A stretch of DNA of 64,000 nucleotides from Veillonella sp. VA142 (GCF_003992135.1 NZ_RQVN01000009.1:1-64000), one strand, 5' to 3'. Positions 25,038 to 33,973 are shown, numbered from the stretch's first letter. Notes: a model not told the origin generated them from the sequence alone. Made by a program: numbers and translations.

Positions 25038-27320
25038 ATGAGCATTATGATCAAGAAACGTGATGGCCATTATGAGCCATTGTCGGTAGAAAAAACAAAG
25101 AAAATGGTAGCCTTTGCTTGTTTAGGCTTAGATTCTTGTGACCCTATCGAACTAGAAATGGATTGTAAGTTACAATTCGTAGACGGTATGACTACGAAAC
25201 AAATTCAACAAACCCTTGTACAAACTGCTATCGAGAAAGTCATCCAAAAGGTAGACGATGGTTTTGGCAACATGGTAAACCGCATGAACCAAGATTGGCA
25301 GTTCGTAGCGGCTCGTCTATACTTATTCGATTTGTACAAAGAGGCTGCTATCAACCGCAAGTACAAAGCTTTTGGGTATGGCAACTTCACTAATTTAGTA
25401 AAAACATTAGTGGATGCTGGTCGCTATGCAGACTTTTTCTTAACACAATATACAGAATCTGAATTAGAAGAACTAGGCGACTATATCAAGCCAAAACGTG
25501 ACTACTTGTTTAACTATGAAGGTATTAAACTATTAGCTGACCGCTATCTAGTAAAAGGCTTCAATAAAGAAATTTTTGAACTTCCTCAAGAACGTTTCAT
25601 GGCCATCGCCATGCACCTAGCTGTCATTGAAGGCGACAAAAAGGTATACTATGCGAAAAAGTTCTATGACTTGATGAGCGAACTTAAAATGACCACTGCT
25701 ACTCCAACATTGGCGAATGCAGGTACACCATTCCATCAACTTAGCTCTTGCTTTATCTCTGGTGTAGAAGATAATCTATGGTCCATTTACGATGTAAATG
25801 CAAAGTTCTCCCGTGTGTCTAAACATGGTGGCGCTCTTGGTATTTATCTTGGTAAAGTACGTGCCTTGAACTCCGACATTCGTGGCTATAAAAATTCTTC
25901 TGGCGGTGTTATCCCTTGGATTCGTTTATACAACGATACAGCCGTTGCCGTAGACCAATTGGGGAAACGTAAAGGTGGCGCTACCGTAACACTCGACGTA
26001 TGGCATAAAGACTTCTACGAATTTGTTGAACTTCGTACGAACAATGGTGATGACCGTCGTAAAGCACATGATATCTTCCCAGCTCTATCTGTACCAGATA
26101 TTTTCATGGAACGTGTTATCAATCGTGAGCACTTCACATTGTTCGATCCACATGAAGTATCTCGTGTGATGGGCTTTCATTTAGAAGACTATTACGATGA
26201 CGATACGAATAAAGCATTCACGGAAAAATATTTAGCTTGTGAAGCTAGCCCTGATCTACATGGCATCGAAGTCAGCGCCTTAGATATGATGAAAAAAATT
26301 ATGCGCTCTGCCGTAGAAACTGGTACGCCGTTCATCTTCTTCCGGGATACGACAAACCGCGCGAACCCTAATAAGCATGCAGGTATGATTTATGCATCCA
26401 ACTTATGCCATGAAATCGCACAAAACGTTGGGTTTACTGATTTAGAAGAAGAAATGATTCAAGATGACGGTTCCATTGTAACTCGCACGAAAGCGGGGGA
26501 CATGGTAACGTGTAATTTGAACTCCATCAACTTGGGTCAAACCTCTGACGAAGAATTGGAAGAAACCATCGCTTTACAAGTCCGTATGTTGGACAACGTT
26601 ATTACCATCAACCAATTCCCTGTGCCTGAAACTCGTGTAACCAGCGAAAAATATCGTGCTATCGGCCTCGGTACTAGTGGCTACCATCACTATTTAGTAA
26701 AACATAAAGTACAATGGGAAAGTGATGCACACTTGGAAATCGCTGACACATTATTTGAAAATATTGCCTACGCAGCCATCAAAGCATCTATGGAATTGGC
26801 AAAAGAAAAAGGTGCCTACCCTGCTTTCAAAGGGTCTCAATGGGAAACTGGTGAATATTTTGAACGCCGTGGTTATACCTCTGAAAGATGGCAACAACTG
26901 CGAGCAGATGTTGCAAAATATGGTATCCGCAATGGCTACTTAATGGCTATTGCCCCTACAGGCAGTACATCCAACATTGCTAACACCACAGCTGGTATTG
27001 ACCCAATCTTTAAAAAATTCTTCATTGAAGAGAAAAAAGGTAGCTTCACTCCAAAAACAGCACCTGATTTGAGCAACGAAACAATGTGGTTCTACAAAGA
27101 AGCTCATACCATCGATCAACAATGGTCCATCAAAGCGTGCGGTATCCGCCAACGCCATATCGACCAAGCGCAGTCTTTCAACTTGTATATTACGCCACAA
27201 ATGAAAGCGAAAGAAATTCTTGATTTATATGTGGAAGCGTATAAACAAGGTATTAAGACAATTTACTATGTCCGCAACCAATCCTTAGAAATGGATGAAT
27301 GCACTAGCTGTTCCTCCTAA
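25038..27320 (+). CDS. nrdA: Class Ia ribonucleoside-diphosphate reductase, alpha subunit
   Basis: The 760-residue catalytic subunit reduces ribonucleoside diphosphates to deoxy forms. It has an N-terminal ATP-cone (about 1-90), the cysteines of the active site in SSCFISGVED, ASNLCHEI and VTCNLNSIN, the radical-transfer pair IYYVRNQ near 745, and a C-terminal CTSCSS tail for re-reduction. The start at 25038 follows AAAGGAGA; an earlier in-frame ATG at 24957 lacks a site. Its partner nrdB lies 6.7 kb away beyond an accessory block, and a terminator follows nrdA directly. Confidence 0.94.
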   Translation: MSIMIKKRDGHYEPLSVEKTKKMVAFACLGLDSCDPIELEMDCKLQFVDGMTTKQIQQTLVQTAIEKVIQKVDDGFGNMVNRMNQDWQFVAARLYLFDLYKEAAINRKYKAFGYGNFTNLVKTLVDAGRYADFFLTQYTESELEELGDYIKPKRDYLFNYEGIKLLADRYLVKGFNKEIFELPQERFMAIAMHLAVIEGDKKVYYAKKFYDLMSELKMTTATPTLANAGTPFHQLSSCFISGVEDNLWSIYDVNAKFSRVSKHGGALGIYLGKVRALNSDIRGYKNSSGGVIPWIRLYNDTAVAVDQLGKRKGGATVTLDVWHKDFYEFVELRTNNGDDRRKAHDIFPALSVPDIFMERVINREHFTLFDPHEVSRVMGFHLEDYYDDDTNKAFTEKYLACEASPDLHGIEVSALDMMKKIMRSAVETGTPFIFFRDTTNRANPNKHAGMIYASNLCHEIAQNVGFTDLEEEMIQDDGSIVTRTKAGDMVTCNLNSINLGQTSDEELEETIALQVRMLDNVITINQFPVPETRVTSEKYRAIGLGTSGYHHYLVKHKVQWESDAHLEIADTLFENIAYAAIKASMELAKEKGAYPAFKGSQWETGEYFERRGYTSERWQQLRADVAKYGIRNGYLMAIAPTGSTSNIANTTAGIDPIFKKFFIEEKKGSFTPKTAPDLSNETMWFYKEAHTIDQQWSIKACGIRQRHIDQAQSFNLYITPQMKAKEILDLYVEAYKQGIKTIYYVRNQSLEMDECTSCSS

Positions 27321-27349
27321 CCTTTGGTGGGGGTAATCCTAATGAATGA

Positions 27350-27414
27350 AAAGAGCACGGCATGCTCCTCACAAACGGCATTTCATGATGTTCGTTCGGG
27401 GCACATCGTGCTCT
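27350..27414 (+). terminator. Large palindromic terminator, copy B of a repeated element
   Basis: AAGAGCACGGCATG... and ...CACATCGTGCTCTT arms mirror copy A at 567-633; the reverse complement aligns with copy A almost base for base, with a two-base gap. It closes the nrdA transcript and is followed by a T-rich tail. Confidence 0.75.
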
Positions 27415-27486
27415 TTTGGTATTTTTTGACAATATAAATAACGATCTAAAGATAAAAGCGGAATAAAAAGAATCCATCATCAAAGA

Positions 27487-28512
27487 TTACTTTTTCGCGT
27501 AATTTTTTAATACTCTTTCAACCTGCTCTTCTAAATCTTCTCTGTTTGGAATATATAACGTATATCGAGAAGCAAATATCTGATTGGACAAACTACCAAG
27601 TGCATATTCTGCCTGTATATTATCCTTATCAGTACAAAGAATAATCCCAATAGGTTCATTATCTGTATCATCATTAATCTCCATTTTGTAATAATTAAGA
27701 TACATATTAATTTGACCTACTGCTTCCGGCATTAACTTTCCTGTTTTTAACTCAATCAAAACATAGCTTCTTAGTATCTTATTATAAAATACCATGTCTA
27801 CATAATAATGCGTATTTCCCAATGTTACTCTTTGTTGTGAACCTACATACATAAATCCCTTACCAAGTTCCAGCAAAAATTTCTCAATATGACTAATCAA
27901 TGCCTTTTCTAAATCACTCTCCATAATTACAGATTCACCTGGTATCCCTAAAAACTCAAATACATAAGGGTCTTTTACAATATCGCTTGCCTTATCTATT
28001 TCATTGCCATGTAAAGCCAGCTCCCATACTTTTTCTTTATTTTTATCTCCTACTGAAAGTAAAAGTCTTTCAAATAGTGATGTTTTTATTTGCCTTTTTA
28101 ATTCTCTCACTGACCAATTCGCATTAATCGTTTCTTTTTCATAAAAATTTCTTTTCTGTTCATCGCTTATAGAAAGCAATTCACAATAATGCGACCAGCT
28201 TAATTTGCTAGACACTGTCTGGCAAATTGGATATGACAAATAAAAGTTCCTCATATTTTGCAAATTCGACCTTGAAAATCCCTTACCATATTCTCTTGTT
28301 AATTTCTTCGATAATTCTATTATTAACTGTTTTCCGTATTCAGCTCTATTACAATGCCCCTGTTCCTCCTCAACTATAATTCGTCCAATCTCCCAATACG
28401 TTTGAACAAGAATATTGTTAACTGATCGTGCAATATTATTTCTTGCAGAATCCATCAAAGCTTTAATACTACAATACACATCTCTATGAATTGTATCTAT
28501 TATATCATCCAT
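27487..28512 (-). CDS. DUF1016/YhcG-family PD-(D/E)XK nuclease protein
   Basis: The 341-residue protein has the DUF1016 N-terminal domain (about 10-160: VQTYWEIGRIIVEEEQG, KKLTREYGKGFSRSNLQNMR, LSWSHYCELL) and a C-terminal PD-(D/E)XK nuclease fold (about 180-335). The catalytic pattern is visible as YYVDMVFYN followed by VLIELKTGKL, with D and E-x-K. Such proteins are often found in restriction or mobile-element contexts; the exact target is not known. It is the first gene of the block separating nrdA and nrdB. Confidence 0.85.
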   Translation of the reverse strand: MDDIIDTIHRDVYCSIKALMDSARNNIARSVNNILVQTYWEIGRIIVEEEQGHCNRAEYGKQLIIELSKKLTREYGKGFSRSNLQNMRNFYLSYPICQTVSSKLSWSHYCELLSISDEQKRNFYEKETINANWSVRELKRQIKTSLFERLLLSVGDKNKEKVWELALHGNEIDKASDIVKDPYVFEFLGIPGESVIMESDLEKALISHIEKFLLELGKGFMYVGSQQRVTLGNTHYYVDMVFYNKILRSYVLIELKTGKLMPEAVGQINMYLNYYKMEINDDTDNEPIGIILCTDKDNIQAEYALGSLSNQIFASRYTLYIPNREDLEEQVERVLKNYAKK

Positions 28513-28735
28513 ATACGTACCAACTCTTTAGCCCCTCACTGTATTTATTTTTATATTATATCACAGTTTATGTAAATAGTCGTTCTCTTGGCTAATATCA
28601 ATAATGTAGATTTAATCCATTTTGTGGTGTCATAGTAAATCTATTAAGACTAGCCTCATTTCTAAACGTGTCAAATTGCACACGCTTAAAGTCTCTATTA
28701 TACTCTTTTATTCTCATTTTGTTATAACACCACCT
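28513..28735. other. Intergenic stretch with a doubtful 39-codon reading frame
   Basis: A minus-strand frame from ATG at 28717 to TGA at 28598 starts MRIKEYNRDFKR. Its GGAGG site is about 15 bases upstream, too far to be convincing. It sits where the toxin gene would be expected after the toxin-type leader at 28731-28798. Confidence 0.25.
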
Positions 28736-28798
28736 CCTCCCATAATAGGAAGAGATGAGCCCAACTCACGTTGATGACTCTTCTTTGTCTTTATTATA
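28731..28798 (-). promoter_or_regulatory. Orphan toxin-type promoter and leader
   Basis: An extended -10 TGaTATAAT (hexamer 28798-28793) is followed by GAAGAGTCATCAACGTG, GTTGGGCTCATCTCTTCC and GGGAGGAGG. This leader is nearly the same as that of the holin-like toxin at 342-413, but the sequence after the ribosome site does not encode a membrane peptide. It looks like a remnant or a decoy. Confidence 0.55.
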
Positions 28799-28859
28799 TC
28801 ACAAATGTTTACGATATGTTGATATTCTATAGGTTTTATATCGTAAGACTTCCATAAGT

Positions 28860-28995
28860 ATCGATTATAATCGAATCTACGCTAATATTATCTAATAATT
28901 TCGAATATAGTCGAAATGATATACATAAGCGCTAATGATTTCGAGTACAATCGAAATCATTATTGGAATATACATATACTTCGAGTATAATAGAA
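28860..28995. repeat. Four 16-bp palindromes at exact 40-bp spacing
   Basis: Boxes at 28860-28875, 28900-28915, 28940-28955 and 28980-28995 follow TTCGANTANAATCGAA, with one or two mismatches in boxes 1, 2 and 4. The starts are exactly 40 bp apart, whereas the DNA between them is poorly conserved. Box 4 covers the -10 hexamer (28986-28991) of the ATPase gene. The arrangement suggests an operator array for a dimeric regulator bound on one face of the helix. Confidence 0.7.
28963..28991 (+). promoter_or_regulatory. Promoter of the DUF4143 ATPase gene
   Basis: TTGGAA (28963-28968) and TATAAT (28986-28991) are 17 bp apart. The -10 lies inside the fourth palindrome, so a bound protein would block the polymerase. 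Confidence 0.55.
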
Positions 28996-29018
28996 TCAAT
29001 GAAAGTGAGGTGTTAGCT

Positions 29019-30227
29019 GTGGAATATATTAAACGTCCTAAGTACTTAACCCAAATAAAACCATTCATTGATAAGCCTGTAATTAAAATTCTCACAGGCA
29101 TGCGCCGTGTTGGGAAGTCTACTTTATTAACGATAATTAAAGACACTATCTTACAAGAGGTACCTGATGAACGTAAAGTTTATATTAACTTTGAATCCTT
29201 AGAATTTTTAGAGATAAACAATGCCACATTATTGGCAAAATATCTCATAGAAACAACAAAACACTTGGATGGAAAACTTTACTATTTCTTTGACGAGATA
29301 CAGTTAGTGGAAGATTGGGAAAAAGTTGTAAATGGTCTACGCGTCGATAAAGATTGCGACATCTATATTACCGGTTCCAACTCGACCTTAATCTCTGGCG
29401 AACTTGCTACACTTCTTGCTGGCAGATATGTAGAATTTGAAATACAGCCATTTACATTTGATGAGTTTGTAGAAGTATTCCAAGAAAAACAGCTTAGCAA
29501 GGAAGAGCTATTCACTAAGTTCATCCAATTAGGTGGTATGCCTACCTTAAAATACTTTAACTTAGAGGAAAATAGTAGTTATAAATATTTAAATGATGTG
29601 TATCATACGGTTTTAATCAAAGACGTGTTAACGCACAATAAGATTCGAGATGTAGATATTTTTAATCACATCCTATCATTTACCATACAAAACATAGGGT
29701 CCCCCGTTTCTGCAACTAGTATTAAAAAATATTTAAAGAGCGAGCATCGGGATGTTTCCATTGATACTATACTAAATTATTTAGACTATTGTCAGCAAGC
29801 TTTCATCCTGAAAAAGGTGCCTAGATTCGATACGGTCGGTAAAAAGAATCTTAAAATCGACGAAAAATATTACCTTACAGATCATGGATTTCGGGCTGCC
29901 AAAGGGTATTCTAATACGAAAGATATTGAAAGAGCCCTGGAAAATATTGTATATATTGAGCTGATTTCCAGAGGATATACCGTAGAAATCGGTAAAGTAA
30001 AAGATATGGAAATCGATTTTATCGCCACTAAAGATAAAGAACGAATATACTATCAAGTATCCTATCTTATGGAAACAGAAGCTACACGACAACGCGAATT
30101 TGGTGTGTATGCGCATGTACAAGATAATTACCCTAAGTTTGTTCTCTCCATGGATACCGTTGACTTTAGCCAAGATGGAATTATTCACAAACATGTGATT
30201 GATTTTTTGTTGGAAAACAGTTTATAA
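29019..30227 (+). CDS. AAA-type ATPase with DUF4143 domain
   Basis: The 402-residue protein has an N-terminal ATPase domain with Walker A GMRRVGKSTLL (about 25), Walker B LYYFFDEIQLVEDW and the sensor ITGSNS, followed by a DUF4143 domain (about 200-370) ending in EIDFIATKDKERIYYQVS, a PD-(D/E)XK-like end. The start is a GTG at 29019 after GTGAGGTG; an upstream ATG at 28935 falls inside the palindrome array and has no site. The biological role of this widespread family is unclear. The regular operator array upstream is notable. Confidence 0.83.
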   Translation: MEYIKRPKYLTQIKPFIDKPVIKILTGMRRVGKSTLLTIIKDTILQEVPDERKVYINFESLEFLEINNATLLAKYLIETTKHLDGKLYYFFDEIQLVEDWEKVVNGLRVDKDCDIYITGSNSTLISGELATLLAGRYVEFEIQPFTFDEFVEVFQEKQLSKEELFTKFIQLGGMPTLKYFNLEENSSYKYLNDVYHTVLIKDVLTHNKIRDVDIFNHILSFTIQNIGSPVSATSIKKYLKSEHRDVSIDTILNYLDYCQQAFILKKVPRFDTVGKKNLKIDEKYYLTDHGFRAAKGYSNTKDIERALENIVYIELISRGYTVEIGKVKDMEIDFIATKDKERIYYQVSYLMETEATRQREFGVYAHVQDNYPKFVLSMDTVDFSQDGIIHKHVIDFLLENSL

Positions 30228-30316
30228 ATGTATAAATGCTATCATAAGAATGTACAGAAATGATGATATAAGGCTGTATTAAATGAATAGCCCCTACATT
30301 CTAATAGAAAGTATAC

Positions 30317-30347
30317 AAAAGCACAGGGCTCGCGTTCCTGTGCTTTT
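30317..30347. terminator. Terminator resembling that of the Fst-type locus
   Basis: AAAAGCACAGG and CCTGTGCTTTT arms give a stem nearly identical to the terminator at 33582-33614, without any toxin frame nearby. It may be a relic of a second locus. Confidence 0.65.
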
Positions 30348-30373
30348 TATATACCATATTTTTCATAAAAAAT

Positions 30374-30417
30374 GCCTAACGTATAAACCAGCCTCAACCT
30401 TAATACGTTAGGCTTTT
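30374..30417. terminator. Terminator GCCTAACGTAT/ATACGTTAGGC
   Basis: A perfect 11-bp stem with a long loop, followed by TTTT on the plus strand. The stem sequence recalls that of the hairpin at 215-258 beside the holin-like toxin. Confidence 0.65.
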
Positions 30418-30502
30418 CATTATTTGAGCTAATCTAGCACCAATTGAATAATAACCACTCTTCTTACAATGATAATGGTACCTACTAGGAAATACCCAGA
30501 TT

Positions 30503-33292
30503 TTATTTCTCTAGCAACGCCTGATACAGTTTCATTAACTCTGCCACACACGCTTCTTCTGTCATTTTAAAGTCAAAGCCATAGGCCCGCATCACAGCTC
30601 GATTGTTATCACGATGGGCTTCTCTCAATTCGATTGGCATAGTTACTTCATCGTATAGCTCTGCCAAGGTGGAGTTAGGGTACAGTTTTCTAGCCTCTAA
30701 AATTTGTTTTGCTGTCTTTTCAATGGCTACTCGATGTTGTTCTTGTAATTTTGGCCATGGGAATGTGTTATAAACTACATCCTTAGAATACCTATATCGC
30801 ATTTCTAATCGACCTGCAAAGGCACGCATCCATGCCATGTGAACATTAGAATTAACGATACCAAAGTCAACTAAATCTGCATTAGGTATTATTAATGTGC
30901 CCATAACAGGAATGGTCTCTTTATCTAAAAAACCAATAGGAATATATCTTCTTTTTTCAGAAGATACTCCAGGTATAATTAAATAATGTTCTGGGTTTAG
31001 TTGTTCCCTAAACAATGTCGGCGTTAATGCTAACTTTTTGGACTCCGCTGTATTCGCAGCCAGTCTTGCCTCTTGACAGGCCTTTACTCGTTTTAATACC
31101 ATCGGCATCTGCTTTAACTCATTCGGTGAGCAACCAACTAACCACAAGCAATATCTTTCTTTATTGTTAATAAATTCTGTCGCCCCTACCATTCGTTTAA
31201 TCCACTTTAATGATTGAGGACATTTTTCTTTAAACTCTAAAAATTCATCTGGTTCAATTTTTAAATGATTATAATCACAGGGTTTATTGGGAGCAACCAT
31301 CGGTTTTTGTCCAAATAATGGTTTAGAAATGCTTGTGACAACTCCGTCAAATCCTGCTACTAGATATGGACTTATTTTTTCAGTATATGAAGATAGTCCA
31401 TCTGCATATAACACTTTTTTTATACTATTTTGTTTCCCACTAAATCCTATAATTACACAATGTACTGCTGCGCCATCTGTTGATTCACTACTCCATTTGA
31501 AAGTTCTATGTGCAAAAATGATTTCTACATCCATGGCATATAAAATATTCCATAATAGTGCTACTTGTTCCCCTTGCGTAATGGAGTTTGTAGATACAAA
31601 TGCGCATTGTATATCATTATTTTTCTGTATTAATTCAGCTGATTTTATATACCAAGAGGAAACGTAGTCTAACTTTCTATATTTTTTTGAGTACACATTA
31701 AATACTTTATCCATATCCTTCTTTTGTGATTCGGATGCATACTTTGATCCTACAAATGGAGGGTTTCCTATAATATATGATATCTGCTCAGATGGAATCA
31801 CAGTCTCCCAATCCATTTGCAAGGAGTTACCTTCATGAATGTTTGCATTCGTATGAAGTGGTAAGAAATCCATCTCTTTATGAATAATCTCTTCTGTTTC
31901 TTTGAACATCTGTGCCTCTGCAATCCAAATGGCCGTTTTAGCAACAGACACAGCGAAGTCATTAATTTCTATGCCATAAAACTGTTGAATACTCACCTTA
32001 ATAGGGTTAAATTCTTCTTCATCAAATCCAAGTACCCCTGTACCAGCTGCATCTGTTATGGTTTCTCTAAGGATATCATTTTCTAATCTTCGTAAGGATA
32101 AGTAAGATTCTGTTAAAAAGTTACCCGACCCTGCTGCTGGATCAAAAAATGTTTTCGATGCCATTGATTCTTGCAACTGTTTCAGAGCTTTCATCCTAGC
32201 CTTGCCAGTTTTTAATGTCATCGCTTCTTTATATTCATTTTTGAATGCATCTAAAAATAAGGGATCAATAAGTTTATGAATATTTTCAATACTTGTATAA
32301 TGCATACCTCCGTGACGTCTTGTTTCCGGATTCAATGTACTTTCAAAGATAGCACCAAATATGGTCGGAGATATTTCACTCCAATCAAAATTACATGCAT
32401 CTTGCAATATTAGCTGAATGGCTTCTTCTGAGAATTGGGGAATTTCTACAGCATCGCTAAATAAACTACCATTCACATAAGGAAAGGCTAACAAGCTTTC
32501 AGTTTCATAGGGACTACGATTGCTTTCTGGCGTATCCAAAATACGAAATAAGTCCATCAAAGCGTTACGAACTTGATGAGGTTGGAAATCTTTTAAATAA
32601 TCATGAAATATATTTTTCTTACCAAATAAACCAGAATCTTCTGCATATAGACAAAACACAAGTTTTACACAGAGCTTATTAATATTATGTAAAATCTCAT
32701 CTTCTGTTAGAAGTGCATTAATTTTATATTGTTGTAATAAACAATCATATAATCTACCAACTAATTCGCCAGCGCCTTTTGAAATTTCCATCTCTCGTTC
32801 TATATGACTACTTTTCACATCTACTAAGAAATTAAGCCGATAAAAATCAGTACCTAATTTTTTCAACTCTATAATTTCCACTGAATCATTAGGACGCTCC
32901 ATATCTAATACATGAAACTCTTTGAAATTACAGCTCACAATCCATCTAGCTCGTTTACTATAGGACAAGTTAGCCGCGTACCGTTTCGCTTGCTCTACTG
33001 GTGTTAATTCAGTACCATCTGATTGACGAATAGGCGCATGTAAATCCTTCCCTAAACTTTTTTGTTCAATCAGTGTATGTGTTGCTGGAATCATAGCATC
33101 AATATAGCTAGTATGTTCCAGTTGCACACGTTCTTCAAAACAAATCATATCCGCTGGATTCTCCACCCCATACACGGTTTGTAATAATTCCATCCAAAAC
33201 CTTTGTGTATCCTGCTTTTCATCACCCTTATTTTCCCACTTCTTAGCAAACTCTTTGGCTGCTTTCTCTTGTTGCTTCAGTGTTAATTGCAT
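30503..33292 (-). CDS. MmeI-like single-polypeptide restriction-modification enzyme
   Basis: The 929-residue protein combines nuclease, methyltransferase and specificity functions. A PD-(D/E)XK centre is seen as D65 and E76-x-K78 (TLIEQKSLGKDL). A helical spacer follows, then an N6-adenine methyltransferase with motif I FFDPAAGSGNF (382-392) and motif IV GNPPF (509-513), VSTNSITQGEQVALLW near 575, and a C-terminal target-recognition part. This is the type IIG/IIL arrangement of MmeI, which has a similar length. Its recognition sequence cannot be predicted here. No separate methyltransferase gene is adjacent. Confidence 0.87.
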   Translation of the reverse strand: MQLTLKQQEKAAKEFAKKWENKGDEKQDTQRFWMELLQTVYGVENPADMICFEERVQLEHTSYIDAMIPATHTLIEQKSLGKDLHAPIRQSDGTELTPVEQAKRYAANLSYSKRARWIVSCNFKEFHVLDMERPNDSVEIIELKKLGTDFYRLNFLVDVKSSHIEREMEISKGAGELVGRLYDCLLQQYKINALLTEDEILHNINKLCVKLVFCLYAEDSGLFGKKNIFHDYLKDFQPHQVRNALMDLFRILDTPESNRSPYETESLLAFPYVNGSLFSDAVEIPQFSEEAIQLILQDACNFDWSEISPTIFGAIFESTLNPETRRHGGMHYTSIENIHKLIDPLFLDAFKNEYKEAMTLKTGKARMKALKQLQESMASKTFFDPAAGSGNFLTESYLSLRRLENDILRETITDAAGTGVLGFDEEEFNPIKVSIQQFYGIEINDFAVSVAKTAIWIAEAQMFKETEEIIHKEMDFLPLHTNANIHEGNSLQMDWETVIPSEQISYIIGNPPFVGSKYASESQKKDMDKVFNVYSKKYRKLDYVSSWYIKSAELIQKNNDIQCAFVSTNSITQGEQVALLWNILYAMDVEIIFAHRTFKWSSESTDGAAVHCVIIGFSGKQNSIKKVLYADGLSSYTEKISPYLVAGFDGVVTSISKPLFGQKPMVAPNKPCDYNHLKIEPDEFLEFKEKCPQSLKWIKRMVGATEFINNKERYCLWLVGCSPNELKQMPMVLKRVKACQEARLAANTAESKKLALTPTLFREQLNPEHYLIIPGVSSEKRRYIPIGFLDKETIPVMGTLIIPNADLVDFGIVNSNVHMAWMRAFAGRLEMRYRYSKDVVYNTFPWPKLQEQHRVAIEKTAKQILEARKLYPNSTLAELYDEVTMPIELREAHRDNNRAVMRAYGFDFKMTEEACVAELMKLYQALLEK

Positions 33293-33519
33293 AATATATC
33301 CCTTTATAGTAAACTGTCATCACCTAAATTTGTATCTGTAGATATTCTTTTTACTCGCACCCGATTCAATGTATCTCTTTCTTATATCATTGCTTCTATT
33401 ATATCATATGCGTATCTGATACTAACTCTACTGAAAGCTATTGCAACCCATTTTACTACTTTTTATTATCTGCTACTATTCTAGTAACAAAGACTACTTT
33501 CCTCTTCCTATATCTCTAC

Positions 33520-33614
33520 TATCATGCTATAATAAAGGCGTACTAAATTAACAGGAAACGTATTCTAGCGTAGGGTACACCAAAAAGCACAGGACTGGTA
33601 CTCCTGTGCTTTTT
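33520..33614 (+). ncRNA. Putative Fst-type antitoxin RNA (RNA II-like)
   Basis: A -10 TATAAT near 33527 (TGcTATAAT) lacks a strong -35. The RNA would run through AATTAACAGGA (33546-33556) and AGCGTAGGGTACACC (33567-33581) to a terminator at 33582-33614. The two segments are complementary to the toxin mRNA within its coding region (33716-33726) and at its ribosome site and start codon (33738-33752). Only a G-U pair departs from perfect pairing at the start codon. This is the layout of RNA II of the pAD1 par locus. Confidence 0.7.
33582..33614. terminator. Shared bidirectional terminator of the Fst-type locus
   Basis: AAAAAGCACAGGA (33582-33594) pairs perfectly with TCCTGTGCTTTTT (33602-33614). 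It has T-runs on both strands, so it can end the toxin mRNA and the antitoxin RNA. Confidence 0.8.
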
Positions 33615-33649
33615 GCTTGTTATCCGATAAAATAACAATAGGCCAGTCA

Positions 33650-33742
33650 CTATTTACTGTTACTATCTAGCCATTTGCAAATGAAAAAACTAATTACATT
33701 TGCCATGATGGAAACAATTAACAGGATAACTAAATCAAGCAT
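33650..33742 (-). CDS. Fst/Ldr-like small membrane toxin peptide
   Basis: The 30-residue peptide starts MLDLVILLIVSIMANVISFF and ends ICKWLDSNSK: a hydrophobic helix with a charged tail, like Fst-family toxins. The start follows a GGAGGTGTACCCT site; a longer frame upstream has no comparable site. The mRNA promoter has an extended -10 TGtTATACT near 33800. Paired direct repeats and a shared terminator with the convergent RNA make a type I toxin-antitoxin module very likely. Chromosomal or integrated-element location in a Negativicute would be unusual. Confidence 0.72.
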   Translation of the reverse strand: MLDLVILLIVSIMANVISFFICKWLDSNSK

Positions 33743-33935
33743 AGGGTACACCTCCTTCCTGTCACGGAGTCGGTATAGTGACACTTTTAGTATAACATAA
33801 ATATTATGATGTTTATTCGTATTTTCTGCCAATATACTAGATAGAAAAATTTGAAACTTTTATCCCTGTTTAGTATAATAAAAATAATCCCTAAGAGGGC
33901 AAAATGTATATTATATAATTGTATTAGTGATTGTC

Positions 33936-33973
33936 ATCTCCTATGTTGACTTTCACCTAAACACATAGGAGAT
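33936..33973 (+). promoter_or_regulatory. Hairpin sequestering the nrdB ribosome binding site
   Basis: ATCTCCTATGT (33936-33946) pairs perfectly with ACATAGGAGAT (33963-33973). The AGGAG at 33967-33971 is the nrdB Shine-Dalgarno site, seven bases before the ATG. A TATAAT at 33914-33919 would start the transcript at about 33926, so the hairpin would sit at the 5' end of the mRNA. Confidence 0.6.

Noticed and set aside
28598-28717. 39-codon frame after the orphan toxin leader
   Set aside because: The ribosome site is too far upstream and the sequence is not hydrophobic like the toxin; kept only as a note.
28860-28995. Possible CRISPR array from regular repeats
   Set aside because: Repeats are only 16 bp, palindromic and diverged, there are four, and no cas genes are nearby. 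The last overlaps a promoter, so operators fit better.
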